In this document: positions 25,769 to 33,051 of the stretch, piece by piece
Position numbering within the stretch: position 1 is the first letter of the stretch
Layout: the number at the start of each line of letters is the position of its first letter
Source: Halobaculum sp. CBA1158
GTDB taxonomy: Archaea > Halobacteriota > Halobacteria > Halobacteriales > Haloferacaceae
Reading direction: 5' to 3'
Length of the DNA: 64,000 nucleotides
NCBI RefSeq assembly: GCF_021431925.1
Contig: NZ_CP090371.1
Span: 1,364,001-1,428,000, forward strand
Position numbers and translations under genes: made by a program
Notes under the pieces: model-generated
Seen by the model: the letters and a program-made list of their open reading frames with translations, nothing else
Database searches by the model: none
What the model was told of the DNA's origin: nothing

Positions 25769-27307
25769 ATGACCGACTGGACGGAGCGCTATCGCCCGTC
25801 GTCGCTCTCGGAGCTCCGGGGCAACGACAAGGCGGTGTCCGCGCTGCGGGAGTGGGCCGACGGGTGGGAGGATCACCGCGAGGCCGTCGTCCTGCACGGC
25901 TCGCCGGGGATCGGCAAGACCTCGGCGGCGCACGCGCTGGCGGCCGACAGGGGGTGGCAGACCGTCGAGTTGAACGCCTCCGACAAGCGCACCGGGGACG
26001 TGATCGAGCGGTACGCCGGTCGCGCGGCCAACAACGCGACGCTCGGCGGTTCCTCGGGCGGCGACGACACCGGCGGCCGCCAACTCGTCATCCTCGACGA
26101 GGCGGACAACATCCACGGCAACTACGACCGCGGCGGCAAGAGCGCGGTGACGAAACTGGTGAAAGACTCCGGCCAGCCGGTGGTGCTCATCGCCAACGAG
26201 TACTACGACATGAGCCGCGGCCTGCGGAACGCGACCCAGGACATCGAGTTCCGCGACGTGGGCAAGCGCTCCATCGTTCCGGTGCTCCGGGACATCTGCC
26301 GCAAGGAGGACATCGAGTTCGACGCCGACGCGCTCGACCGCATCGCCGAGCGCAACAGCGGGGACCTCCGCGGGGCGGTCAACGACCTCCAGGCGGTCGC
26401 CGACGGCAGGGACCGACTCGCGCTGGAGGACGTGATCACCGGCGACCGCGACCGATCCATGGACATCTTCCCGTTCCTCGATCTGGTGCTCAAGGAAGGC
26501 GAATCCGCTCGAGAAGCCCTGCAGGCCAGCTACGACGTGGACGAGACGCCCGACGACCTCACGAAGTGGATCGAGGACAACATGCTGAAGGTGTACGACG
26601 CGGAGGAGGCGACCCGCGCGTACGACCGCCTCGCCGACGCCGATAAGTGGCTCGGCCGCGTGTGGGCGACGCAGGACTACTCGTACTGGCGGTACGCCGG
26701 CGACAACCTCTCGGCGGGCGTCGCCGCCGCCCGCGACGGCACCAAGGGCGGCTGGACCCGCTGGGGCCGCCCGCAGTTCTACCACTCCACCTCGGACACG
26801 AGCGACTACGTCGTCCGCGCCATCGCCGAGCGCGGCGGCTTCTCGATGGACACCGCCCGCCGCGCCGTGCTCCCGTACCTCCAGGCGATGACCCATCACT
26901 GCAAGCCCCGGGAGCTGACGGTCGAGATGGCCGCCGCCTACGAGTTCGAGGAGAAGCACGTCTCCCTCGTCACCGGCTCCGGGGAGACGACGAACAAGGT
27001 GGAGTCCATCGTCGAGGACGCCGAGGAACTGCGCGCCGAGCGGATGGAAGCACACTCCGGCGGCGCGTTCGCCGGCGTCGCCCCGAGCACGGCGGCGGAG
27101 CGAGCGGCCGACGAGGACGCGAACGGCGACGGCGGGGACGCCGACAGGGGGGACGCCGCCGGCGACGACGGACAGACGAGCCTCGCGGACGCCGCAGGAG
27201 ACGGGGACAGCGACGGAGACGAGCACGCGGACGACGACGCTCGCGACGCCGACCCCGAGGCGGCCGAGGAGGACGACGGGCAGTCCGGGCTGTCGGACTT
27301 CATGTGA
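25769..27307 (+). CDS. rfcL: Replication factor C large subunit (clamp loader)
   Basis: The 512-residue AAA+ ATPase loads the PCNA ring at primer ends together with the small RFC subunits. It begins with WTERYRPSSLSELRGNDKAV. Walker A is HGSPGIGKTSAAHAL (about 44-52), Walker B is LVILDEADNIHG and sensor 1 lies near VVLIANEYYDM. The C-terminal collar follows to about residue 400. The last 100 residues are a disordered Asp/Glu/Gly-rich tail that ends GQSGLSDFM. That end resembles a PCNA-interacting peptide (QxxLxxF), as in other archaeal RfcL. It is the strongest housekeeping marker in this part of the window. Confidence 0.97.
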   Translation: MTDWTERYRPSSLSELRGNDKAVSALREWADGWEDHREAVVLHGSPGIGKTSAAHALAADRGWQTVELNASDKRTGDVIERYAGRAANNATLGGSSGGDDTGGRQLVILDEADNIHGNYDRGGKSAVTKLVKDSGQPVVLIANEYYDMSRGLRNATQDIEFRDVGKRSIVPVLRDICRKEDIEFDADALDRIAERNSGDLRGAVNDLQAVADGRDRLALEDVITGDRDRSMDIFPFLDLVLKEGESAREALQASYDVDETPDDLTKWIEDNMLKVYDAEEATRAYDRLADADKWLGRVWATQDYSYWRYAGDNLSAGVAAARDGTKGGWTRWGRPQFYHSTSDTSDYVVRAIAERGGFSMDTARRAVLPYLQAMTHHCKPRELTVEMAAAYEFEEKHVSLVTGSGETTNKVESIVEDAEELRAERMEAHSGGAFAGVAPSTAAERAADEDANGDGGDADRGDAAGDDGQTSLADAAGDGDSDGDEHADDDARDADPEAAEEDDGQSGLSDFM

Positions 27308-27333
27308 CCGGGAGCGTCGACCGCCACCGTCCC

Positions 27334-27342
27334 GATTTTTCA
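27334..27342 (+). promoter_or_regulatory. T-run between rfcL and the alcohol dehydrogenase gene
   Basis: GATTTTTCA lies 26 bases after the rfcL stop and 24-32 bases before the next ATG (27366). It could be both an archaeal U-run terminator for rfcL and the TATA-like box of the dehydrogenase gene. Confidence 0.45.
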
Positions 27343-27365
27343 CCCCCCGACCCGATCCCCGAGCC

Positions 27366-28421
27366 ATGCAAGCGGCCGTCCTCCGCGAGTACGGGGAGCC
27401 ACTCGACGTGACCGACGTGCCCGAACCGGACTGCGAGCCCCACGGCGTCGTCGTCGACGTGGAGGCGTGCGGGATCTGCCGGTCGGACTGGCACGCCTGG
27501 ATGGGCCACGGCGAGTGGGCCGACGATCGGGTCCCTCTCGACTACGTGCTCGGGCACGAGCCCGCCGGCACCGTGATCGAGGTCGGCGAACGGGTGGAGT
27601 CCGTCGACGAGGGCGACCGCGTCGCCGTCCCGTTCAACCTCGGGTGCGGCGCGTGCCCCGAGTGCGTGAACGGCCACGGGAACACCTGCCTCGACGGCCG
27701 CGCGCTCGGCTTCGAGCGCGCCGCGCCCGGCGCGTTCGCCGAGCGGGTCCACCTCCCGCACGCCGACTACAACGCGATGCGCCTCCCGGAGGGCGTCGCC
27801 GCCCGCGACGTGGCCGCGCTCGGCTGTCGGTTCATGACCGCCTTCCACGCGCTGACACACCGCGCCCGCGTCGACGCCGGCGAGTGGGTCGCCGTCCACG
27901 GCTGCGGCGGCGTCGGGCTCTCCGCGGTCCAGGTCGCCGACGCGATCGGAGCCCGCGTGATCGCCGTCGACGTGGACGCCGACGCGCTCGAGCGCGCGGC
28001 CGCGGCGGGAGCCGACGAGACGCTCCGCGGCGACGCGGTCGACGTGCCGAGCGAGGTCGAGGCGATCACGGGGCGGGGCGCGCACGTCTCGCTGGACGCG
28101 CTCGGGCGGGCGGAGACGTGCCGGAACTCCGTCGCCTGCCTCCGCGAACGCGGCACGCACGTCCAGGTCGGGCTGACGACCGACGCCGAGGAGGGCGAGG
28201 TGAGCCTCCCCACGGACGCGATGACGCGCTGGGAGGTGGACTTCCTCGGCTCGCGCGGGATGCCGCCGACGCGCTACGACGAACTGCTCGGACTGCTGGA
28301 GGCCGGGGATCTGGACCCAAGCGCGCTCGTCGGTCGGGAGGTCGGACTGGAGGCCGTGCCGGACCGACTGGCAGCGATGACGACGTACGACACCGACGGT
28401 GTCGAGGTCCTCACGTTCTGA
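27366..28421 (+). CDS. Zinc-dependent alcohol dehydrogenase (MDR superfamily)
   Basis: The 351-residue oxidoreductase has a catalytic-zinc cysteine in EACGICRSDWHAW, the GHE motif in YVLGHEPAGTV and the four structural-zinc cysteines in CGACPECVNGHGNTC. The Rossmann motif is HGCGGVGLSAVQVADAIGA. It ends SALVGREVGLEAVPDRLAAM. These place it with medium-chain zinc dehydrogenases; the acidic residue after the second Rossmann strand (AVDVDAD) suggests NAD rather than NADP. The alcohol or aldehyde substrate is unknown. It has its own promoter signal and no obvious operon partner. Confidence 0.93.
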   Translation: MQAAVLREYGEPLDVTDVPEPDCEPHGVVVDVEACGICRSDWHAWMGHGEWADDRVPLDYVLGHEPAGTVIEVGERVESVDEGDRVAVPFNLGCGACPECVNGHGNTCLDGRALGFERAAPGAFAERVHLPHADYNAMRLPEGVAARDVAALGCRFMTAFHALTHRARVDAGEWVAVHGCGGVGLSAVQVADAIGARVIAVDVDADALERAAAAGADETLRGDAVDVPSEVEAITGRGAHVSLDALGRAETCRNSVACLRERGTHVQVGLTTDAEEGEVSLPTDAMTRWEVDFLGSRGMPPTRYDELLGLLEAGDLDPSALVGREVGLEAVPDRLAAMTTYDTDGVEVLTF

Positions 28422-28475
28422 GTGCCGTCGGCGGGTCGGACTGCGGGGGGAGAGGGGAAACGGACCTGAACGATC

Positions 28476-28925
28476 TCAGTCGCGCTCGGTCGCCGCGACG
28501 GCGACGCCCCCCTCGCTGACCGTGACGATCACCGTGTCGGCACCGCCGCCGCCGCCGAGCGCGGGGTACAGCCGGATCGCGTCGCGCGCGCTGGCCCCGT
28601 CGACCGTCGCCTCGAGGACGTAGGCTCCCGGGCCAGGGAAGAACTCGCGGATCGTCCCGGTGTCGTCGCCGGCGACGGGGTACGTTCCCTGCTGGACGAC
28701 GGTTCCCGACTCGAAGCCGCCCGCCGGCGTTCGGTCGGCCGGTTCGTCTGGGCCGGGCGTGGCGACCGACGCCGCTCGGAGGCGGACGCGGACCGCCTCC
28801 GGGCGCTCGTTGCGGATGAGCACGCCACCGGGCACGTCGTTGCTCCGGAGCGGCCGGGTACAGCCGGCGAGCCCGCCTGTGAGGACGAGCCCGGTCGCCG
28901 CGAGGATCCCCCGTCTGCGTGGCAC
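28476..28925 (-). CDS. Small Tat-type lipoprotein, unknown function
   Basis: The 149-residue protein begins, from a GTG, PRRRGILAATGLVLTGGLAG followed by Cys, a twin-arginine-type lipoprotein signal. The mature part is short and beta-rich (GGVLIRNERPEAVRVRLRAA; YPVAGDDTGTIREFFPGPGA; YVLEATVDG). It looks like a single immunoglobulin-like domain anchored outside the cell. I start at the GTG at 28925 because a TATA box lies 23-30 bases before it; upstream extension of the frame to 29168 would lack a signal at the N-terminus. No function is recognisable. Confidence 0.78.
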   Translation of the reverse strand: MPRRRGILAATGLVLTGGLAGCTRPLRSNDVPGGVLIRNERPEAVRVRLRAASVATPGPDEPADRTPAGGFESGTVVQQGTYPVAGDDTGTIREFFPGPGAYVLEATVDGASARDAIRLYPALGGGGGADTVIVTVSEGGVAVAATERD

Positions 28926-28947
28926 GCTCGGCCCGTGGTCGGGCGTC

Positions 28948-28955
28948 GATAAAAA
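28948..28955 (-). promoter_or_regulatory. TATA box of the small lipoprotein gene
   Basis: The minus strand reads TTTTTATC 23-30 bases before the GTG at 28925. It decides the start of this gene. Confidence 0.55.
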
Positions 28956-28977
28956 GGGTGAGTCTCCGGCGGCTCCG

Positions 28978-29082
28978 GCCTTCCAGCAGCTTCGAGAGGA
29001 ACCGTCGACCGCGTTCGGTCCTCGGCTCGTCGAAGAACTCCCGCGGCGGCGTCCCCTCGACGATCTCGCCGTCGCCGCCCAT
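28978..29082 (-). pseudogene. Relic of an ABC-transporter ATPase C-terminus
   Basis: The minus strand encodes GGDGEIVEGTPPREFFDEPR, then TERGRRFLSKLLEG. This is the pattern that closes amino-acid-type ABC ATPases (DxGxIVExGxPxEFFxxPxxERxxxFLxxLL). Nothing of the Walker motifs is present upstream, where heme A synthase ends at 29116. The frame has no stop where the family ends and runs on into the lipoprotein gene. A weak further match (FTIAD, 29090-29104) would need a frameshift. I therefore call it a decayed fragment. A chance match cannot be excluded. Confidence 0.5.
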
Positions 29083-29115
29083 CTCAGTCGGCGATCGTGA
29101 ACGCCGCGCCGGCCG

Positions 29116-29991
29116 TCAGTCGTCGGTGGAGCCGTAGACGGGCCGCTCGACCTCGGGTTCGGCCCCACGCAGCGACCACGCCGCCCCCGCCGTCAGCGCC
29201 GTCGCCAGCGCGAACACGAGCCAGTTCACGAACCGGACGGCCGCGGTGTAGAGCACGATATCGCGCCCGAACACCATCCCCACGAACAGCAGCGTCGCGG
29301 CCGCGGCGACGGCGGCGGGAGCCGCAATCTCCCCCCGTTCGTTCAGCCACATCGCCGACGCCAGCAGCGCCCCGAAGGTCGCCAGCGACGCCGCGTAGAA
29401 CAGGGCCTGCACCGCCGGCGAGTAGGCGATCACCGGCGACAGCCGCGACAGCGCCCACGCGACCACCAGTCCCGCCAGCCCGACGCCGACCGCCACCCGG
29501 ATCCGCGAGAGCGTCCCTCGCGAGAAGCGACCGCGATACGCGAGCAGCGTGCCGTACGTCAACAGCGCGAAGATCGAGAAGCCGGTCAGGAAGTGCGCGG
29601 CGTGTACCGGCGCGGAGTACCCGCCCGGCAGCGCTCCGTTCAGCGTCACGGTGATCGCGCCGAAGGCGGCCTGCAACGGGGTGAGCACGGTCGCGAGGGT
29701 GAGCGCGTACCGCGTCCGCGACGCGATCCGGTCGCGGCCGAACCACGACCACGCGGCCGCGCCGAGGATCATGAACCCCGTGATCATCGCCCACAGCCTG
29801 TGGAACCACTCGATGAACGAGGGGATCGACTGCGGCAGGACGCCACCGTCGCACAGCGGCCACTGCTGGGCGCAGGCCAGTCCAGCGCCGGTCGCGGCCG
29901 TGTAGATACCGAGCGAGATGAGCGTCAGCGCCATCCCCGTCGTGACCGCCACGTACCGACGGAAGGTGAGCCACTCGGGTCCGCGTGTCAT
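29116..29991 (-). CDS. ctaA: Heme A synthase (CtaA/Cox15 family)
   Basis: The 291-residue membrane enzyme hydroxylates and oxidises the methyl group of heme O to give heme A for the terminal oxidase. Eight hydrophobic segments are visible. The first exterior loop holds the cysteine pair of the bacterial/archaeal type (GLACAQQWPLCDGG), followed by FIEWFHRLWAMITG with a heme-ligand histidine. A second histidine is in PVHAAHFLTGFS. Other expected histidines in the second half are not clear. The start at 29991 follows a TATA-like TTCTAAGTG at about -30, and the upstream extension of the frame is not membrane-like. No oxidase genes are adjacent. Confidence 0.92.
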   Translation of the reverse strand: MTRGPEWLTFRRYVAVTTGMALTLISLGIYTAATGAGLACAQQWPLCDGGVLPQSIPSFIEWFHRLWAMITGFMILGAAAWSWFGRDRIASRTRYALTLATVLTPLQAAFGAITVTLNGALPGGYSAPVHAAHFLTGFSIFALLTYGTLLAYRGRFSRGTLSRIRVAVGVGLAGLVVAWALSRLSPVIAYSPAVQALFYAASLATFGALLASAMWLNERGEIAAPAAVAAAATLLFVGMVFGRDIVLYTAAVRFVNWLVFALATALTAGAAWSLRGAEPEVERPVYGSTDD

Positions 29992-30067
29992 CGGCGGAGT
30001 TGGGTGGCGCTCGCACTTAGAACGCGCGGTCGAGCGCTCCCGCCGAGCCGGGTTCGATGGGGTCACC

Positions 30068-30075
30068 GTTAAGTT
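30068..30075 (+). promoter_or_regulatory. TATA box of the SHOCT-domain gene
   Basis: GTTAAGTT lies 23-30 bases before the GTG at 30098 and supports this start over an upstream one that would run through the heme A synthase promoter. Confidence 0.5.
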
Positions 30076-30097
30076 CGGGTGCGACGCGTCGGAAGAC

Positions 30098-30622
30098 GTG
30101 AGCCCTCCATCGAACGCGATCGGATCTACCTTCCTCGCACGGGTCACTCCGGACGACCGCCGCCGGCGACGACTGGTCGCCGCGACGGCGTCGCTCGCGG
30201 CGGTGCTGGCGCTGTATGCGACCGTCGCCGTCGTCTCGGGCGTCAAGAGCGGACCGATCTACGACCTGCTCGTCGCGGTGTTCGCCGCGGTGGCGCTCCT
30301 CGCGCCGGCGTTCGCGGCTGCGGCGTTGCTGGCCCCGGACGCGGGCCGCCCTGGCGGTCGCCCCGCGGACGCCGCCGACGGAGCCGAGACGGACCCGGTG
30401 ACGGCGCTCCAACGACGGTACGCGACCGGCGAGATCGACCGCCGTGAGTTCGACGAGCGGATGGAGACCGTCCTCGATTCGGACCGCTCCCGTACCGACG
30501 ACGGTCGATCGGTCGGCACCCCGTCGGTCCGCGCCGGCGACGACGACCGCGCCGGCGACGACGACAGCGACACGGAACGCGCCGGCGACGCCGACAGCGA
30601 CACGGAACGCGCCCGCCGCTGA
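30098..30622 (+). CDS. SHOCT-domain membrane protein
   Basis: The 174-residue protein starts at a GTG, has two adjacent hydrophobic helices (about 25-47 and 55-83), and then a SHOCT domain (DPVTALQRRYATGEIDRREF, then DERMETVL). SHOCT is a short C-terminal oligomerisation or regulatory module found in many membrane proteins. The last 45 residues are Asp/Arg-rich with an internal repeat (RAGDDD twice, then DSDTERAG twice). The exact function is unknown. It converges with cetZ; stop codons are about 10 bases apart. Confidence 0.85.
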   Translation: MSPPSNAIGSTFLARVTPDDRRRRRLVAATASLAAVLALYATVAVVSGVKSGPIYDLLVAVFAAVALLAPAFAAAALLAPDAGRPGGRPADAADGAETDPVTALQRRYATGEIDRREFDERMETVLDSDRSRTDDGRSVGTPSVRAGDDDRAGDDDSDTERAGDADSDTERARR

Positions 30623-30632
30623 CCGAGCCGTC

Positions 30633-31721
30633 TCACATCAGCCCGTCGAGGTCGTCGTTCTGGAACAGTTTGTCCGCCTCTTCGCTCTCCTCGTCGCGCC
30701 GGTTCGCCTCCTCGCGCGCCTCCTTCGCCCGCCGCATGAACTCCTCCAGGCGGTCGGAGCGCTCGACGCCGCCCAACACGATCAGCGCGGCGAGGCGCTC
30801 GGAGTCCAGCGGGAAGTCGCCGCCGCGGACCTGCATCGACCCGGTCTCCTCCTCGACCCACTTGCGCGCCCGCTCGACGCCCTTCCGTGAGATGCGGTCG
30901 GGCTTGCCCGCGATGACGAGCAGGGCGGAATCGGCCTTCGTCGCGCTCGGCAGACTCGTTCCCGTGAGGAGGGCGTTTCGCGTGACGCTCGTGACGACGT
31001 TGACGTTCGTGTCGGGGTCGTCGTCCGCCTCGGCGCTGGCGTAGCCGAGCGCGGCGATCCCGCCCGAGCGGAGCGTGTTGATCACCTCGCTGGTGTCGAC
31101 GACCGACTCGCCGACGCCCTCGACGGCCTCGCCGGAGGCGAACAGCAGGCCGACCCTGCGGGCGATGGACTGGTTGATGCTGTCGAACCCCTGCTCCAGG
31201 CTCTCGCCCGAGGAGTGCCACGCGTCGTTGTCGATGAGGATCGTCGAATCGGCCTCGCGGGCGAGCGTCTTCAGCGAGCGCCCGGCGTTCACCTGGTACA
31301 TCGCCCCCTCGTCGCGCCCCGGGAGGATCCCGATCGCGTACACGGGGATGTCGTACACGCGCCCGAGTTCCTTCGCGAGCACGGGCGCGCCGCCGGAGCC
31401 GGTGCCGCCGCCCAGCCCCGCCACGACGACGATCGCCTCCGCCTCGGCCGTGATCCGCCCGTCGAGCGCCGACATCACCTCGCCGGCGTCCGACTGCATC
31501 ACCTCCGCACCGAGTTCGTTGTCGCCGCCGACGCCGTGTCCCTTCACCCGATCTTGGCCCACGAGGACAGTGTCGATCTCCAGCGGCTGGAGGTCGGCCT
31601 GGGCGCTGTTGACCGCGAGCGCGCCCCGGACCGCGTCGAAGCCCATCTCGCGGTCGAACTCGACGAGGGCGGAGGTGACCTTGCCGCCGGCCTGACCGAC
31701 GCCGATGAGGACCGTCTTCAT
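30633..31721 (-). CDS. cetZ: Tubulin/FtsZ-family protein CetZ
   Basis: The 362-residue GTPase belongs to the archaeal CetZ group, which controls cell shape and motility in haloarchaea rather than division. The nucleotide-binding N-terminus is VLIGVGQAGGKVTSALVEFD. The tubulin signature AGLGGGTGSGGAP is at about 101-113, and the T7-like segment is in SLEQGFDSINQSIARRVGLL. The C-terminus ends in a charged coil (RRAKEAREEANRRDEESEEA) and a short tail, QNDDLDGLM. Length and motifs are typical. The gene is divergent from the pilus-like cluster; a 10-base repeat array lies in the shared 131-base region. Confidence 0.95.
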   Translation of the reverse strand: MKTVLIGVGQAGGKVTSALVEFDREMGFDAVRGALAVNSAQADLQPLEIDTVLVGQDRVKGHGVGGDNELGAEVMQSDAGEVMSALDGRITAEAEAIVVVAGLGGGTGSGGAPVLAKELGRVYDIPVYAIGILPGRDEGAMYQVNAGRSLKTLAREADSTILIDNDAWHSSGESLEQGFDSINQSIARRVGLLFASGEAVEGVGESVVDTSEVINTLRSGGIAALGYASAEADDDPDTNVNVVTSVTRNALLTGTSLPSATKADSALLVIAGKPDRISRKGVERARKWVEEETGSMQVRGGDFPLDSERLAALIVLGGVERSDRLEEFMRRAKEAREEANRRDEESEEADKLFQNDDLDGLM

Positions 31722-31777
31722 ACTGGTATCTCTCGCTCACGACGCGGCTTGAATCTTCCCACGATGGAGATCCCGCC

Positions 31778-31817
31778 GGAGTGATCCGGAGTGATCCGGA
31801 CCGACCCGGACCGATCC
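31778..31817. repeat. Four tandem 10-base units between cetZ and the pilus-like cluster
   Basis: The units are GGAGTGATCC twice (31778, 31788), then GGACCGACCC (31798) and GGACCGATCC (31808). One helical turn separates each. The array ends five bases before the TATA-like box of the first cluster gene and 57 bases from the cetZ start, so a regulator bound here could act on either. Confidence 0.75.
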
Positions 31818-31822
31818 ATACG

Positions 31823-31831
31823 TTCACATAC
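31823..31831 (+). promoter_or_regulatory. TATA-like box of the pilus-like cluster
   Basis: TTCACATAC lies 22-30 bases before the ATG at 31853, directly after the 10-base repeat array. Confidence 0.45.
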
Positions 31832-31852
31832 GATGTCGGATCCAACCGGCGT

Positions 31853-32422
31853 ATGGCTCCACGCGACTCCGAACGCTCGGACGATAACGACGCGAACGCG
31901 GCGGATATCCACGCCCGCGTCGACGCGATCGAGCGCGCGGTCTGCGGCGACGCCGGCGACCTGACCGACCTTTCGAGGGCGACGGAAGCGACGGCCAGAC
32001 TCGACGAAGTCGAGGGGCGACTGGACGCGGCCGAGGACACGGTCGCCGACCTCGAGGCGGCGGTCGAGGCGATCCGGGGATACGTCGGCGCGATCCGCGC
32101 CGTCAACGAGCGCGTCGAGCGTCGGGCCGACCGCGCGCTCGCGGCCACCGAACGCCTCCGCGAGGACGCTGCAGTCAACGACCCGACCGCAAGCGATGCC
32201 GTCGGCGGCGCGGTCTCCGACGCGGCTCTCGAGGACGCGCGCGACGACCCCGAATCACACCCCTGGGCGACGACGGCGGACGGATCCGGACCCACCGATC
32301 CCGGATCCCTCGATCCCGGACCATCCGATCAGTCAGCCTCCTCGGTATCGCCGAGCGACGACGAAGCTGAGTCGGGAGCGACCGGCGGATCGCTGGCCGA
32401 CCGTCTGCGCGACGCGCTGTGA
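31853..32422 (+). CDS. Coiled-coil protein, first gene of the Tad/pilus-like cluster
   Basis: The 189-residue acidic soluble protein has heptad-like helices from about 20 to 110 (RVDAIERAVCGDAGDLTDLS; TARLDEVEGRLDAAEDTVAD; LEAAVEAIRGYVGAIRAVNE) and then a disordered Ser/Asp/Pro-rich tail. The tail ends in a short helix, GGSLADRLRDAL. I recall PGAP giving this place in haloarchaeal clusters to DUF7310, unverified. Its stop codon overlaps the GTG of the next gene, so it is translated with the secretion genes. A scaffold or assembly role is inference. Confidence 0.8.
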   Translation: MAPRDSERSDDNDANAADIHARVDAIERAVCGDAGDLTDLSRATEATARLDEVEGRLDAAEDTVADLEAAVEAIRGYVGAIRAVNERVERRADRALAATERLREDAAVNDPTASDAVGGAVSDAALEDARDDPESHPWATTADGSGPTDPGSLDPGPSDQSASSVSPSDDEAESGATGGSLADRLRDAL

Positions 32423-33051
32423 TCCGCGCGGTCCTCGCGGTCGCCGTCGCCGTCGCGTTGCTGGCGGCGTCGGTCCCGGCTGTCGAGTCGGCCCGCGCCG
32501 ACCGGACCGCCGCCGCGCTGGAACGGATTCCGGACCGGATCGACAGCGCCGCCGCCGGCCTCGTCGCGAGCGAACCGCCGGTCGTCGCCGACGGCCCGCC
32601 GACGGCCCGCCGAGTGCTCGCGGTTCGGCTCCCGTCGCGAACGCTCGCGCGGGCCGGTGTCGACTCCCTGTCGATCTGTCCGGTCGGAGCCGACGGCTCC
32701 GCTGCGCTCGTGGCCGTCGTCGAGGGCGACCGAACGGTCCGGCGACTCCTTGCCGGCCGGTTCGCGCTCCCGCCCGGCGGGGTCGTCCTCCGGGAACCGG
32801 GACGCCACCGACTCGCGCTCGTCCCGGTCGAGGGCCCCTCGCCGGCGCGTTCGGCTCGCCAGCCGACGCCGGACGTCCGGATCCGCACGCTCGACCCCCC
32901 GGCCGCGGGCGGAGGTTCAAGTACCGGAACGGGACCACCGACGCCATGCGATTCCTCGACCGCCTCCCCGGCCGCGACGCGGGGGACCGCGCCGGCGACG
33001 CCGCCTGTCGCTGTCGGACGCGGACCGCCGCCGATTCGCGTTCCGGCGTGA
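32419..33051 (+). CDS. Exported or anchored protein of the Tad/pilus-like cluster
   Basis: The 210-residue protein starts at a GTG overlapping the previous stop. It opens with one hydrophobic N-terminal segment (IRAVLAVAVAVALLAASVPA) ending near an AxA-like site, then a folded part (RRVLAVRLPSRTLARAG; GADGSAALVAVVEGDRTVRR; VVLREPGRHRLALVPVEG). The last 60 residues, rich in Pro, Thr and Ala, run 106 bases into the ATPase gene, and the ATPase promoter element lies within them. The true end could lie earlier if this strain carries a shift. I recall this place being DUF7311, unverified. Confidence 0.7.
   Translation: MIRAVLAVAVAVALLAASVPAVESARADRTAAALERIPDRIDSAAAGLVASEPPVVADGPPTARRVLAVRLPSRTLARAGVDSLSICPVGADGSAALVAVVEGDRTVRRLLAGRFALPPGGVVLREPGRHRLALVPVEGPSPARSARQPTPDVRIRTLDPPAAGGGSSTGTGPPTPCDSSTASPAATRGTAPATPPVAVGRGPPPIRVPA
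32914..32936 (+). promoter_or_regulatory. Conserved promoter element, copy 1 (before the ATPase)
   Basis: The element reads GGTTCAAGTACCGGAACGGG followed by ACC. Its first base is exactly 32 bases before the ATG at 32946. A near-identical element with the same spacing precedes the pilin-like gene at 36847. TTCAAGTA is placed where a TATA box should be, so this is likely an internal promoter. Confidence 0.6.

Noticed and set aside
30259-32295. Long minus-strand open frame overlapping cetZ and the coiled-coil gene
   Set aside because: Composition is Ser/Ala/Arg-rich shadow sequence, and it lies across two well-supported genes.
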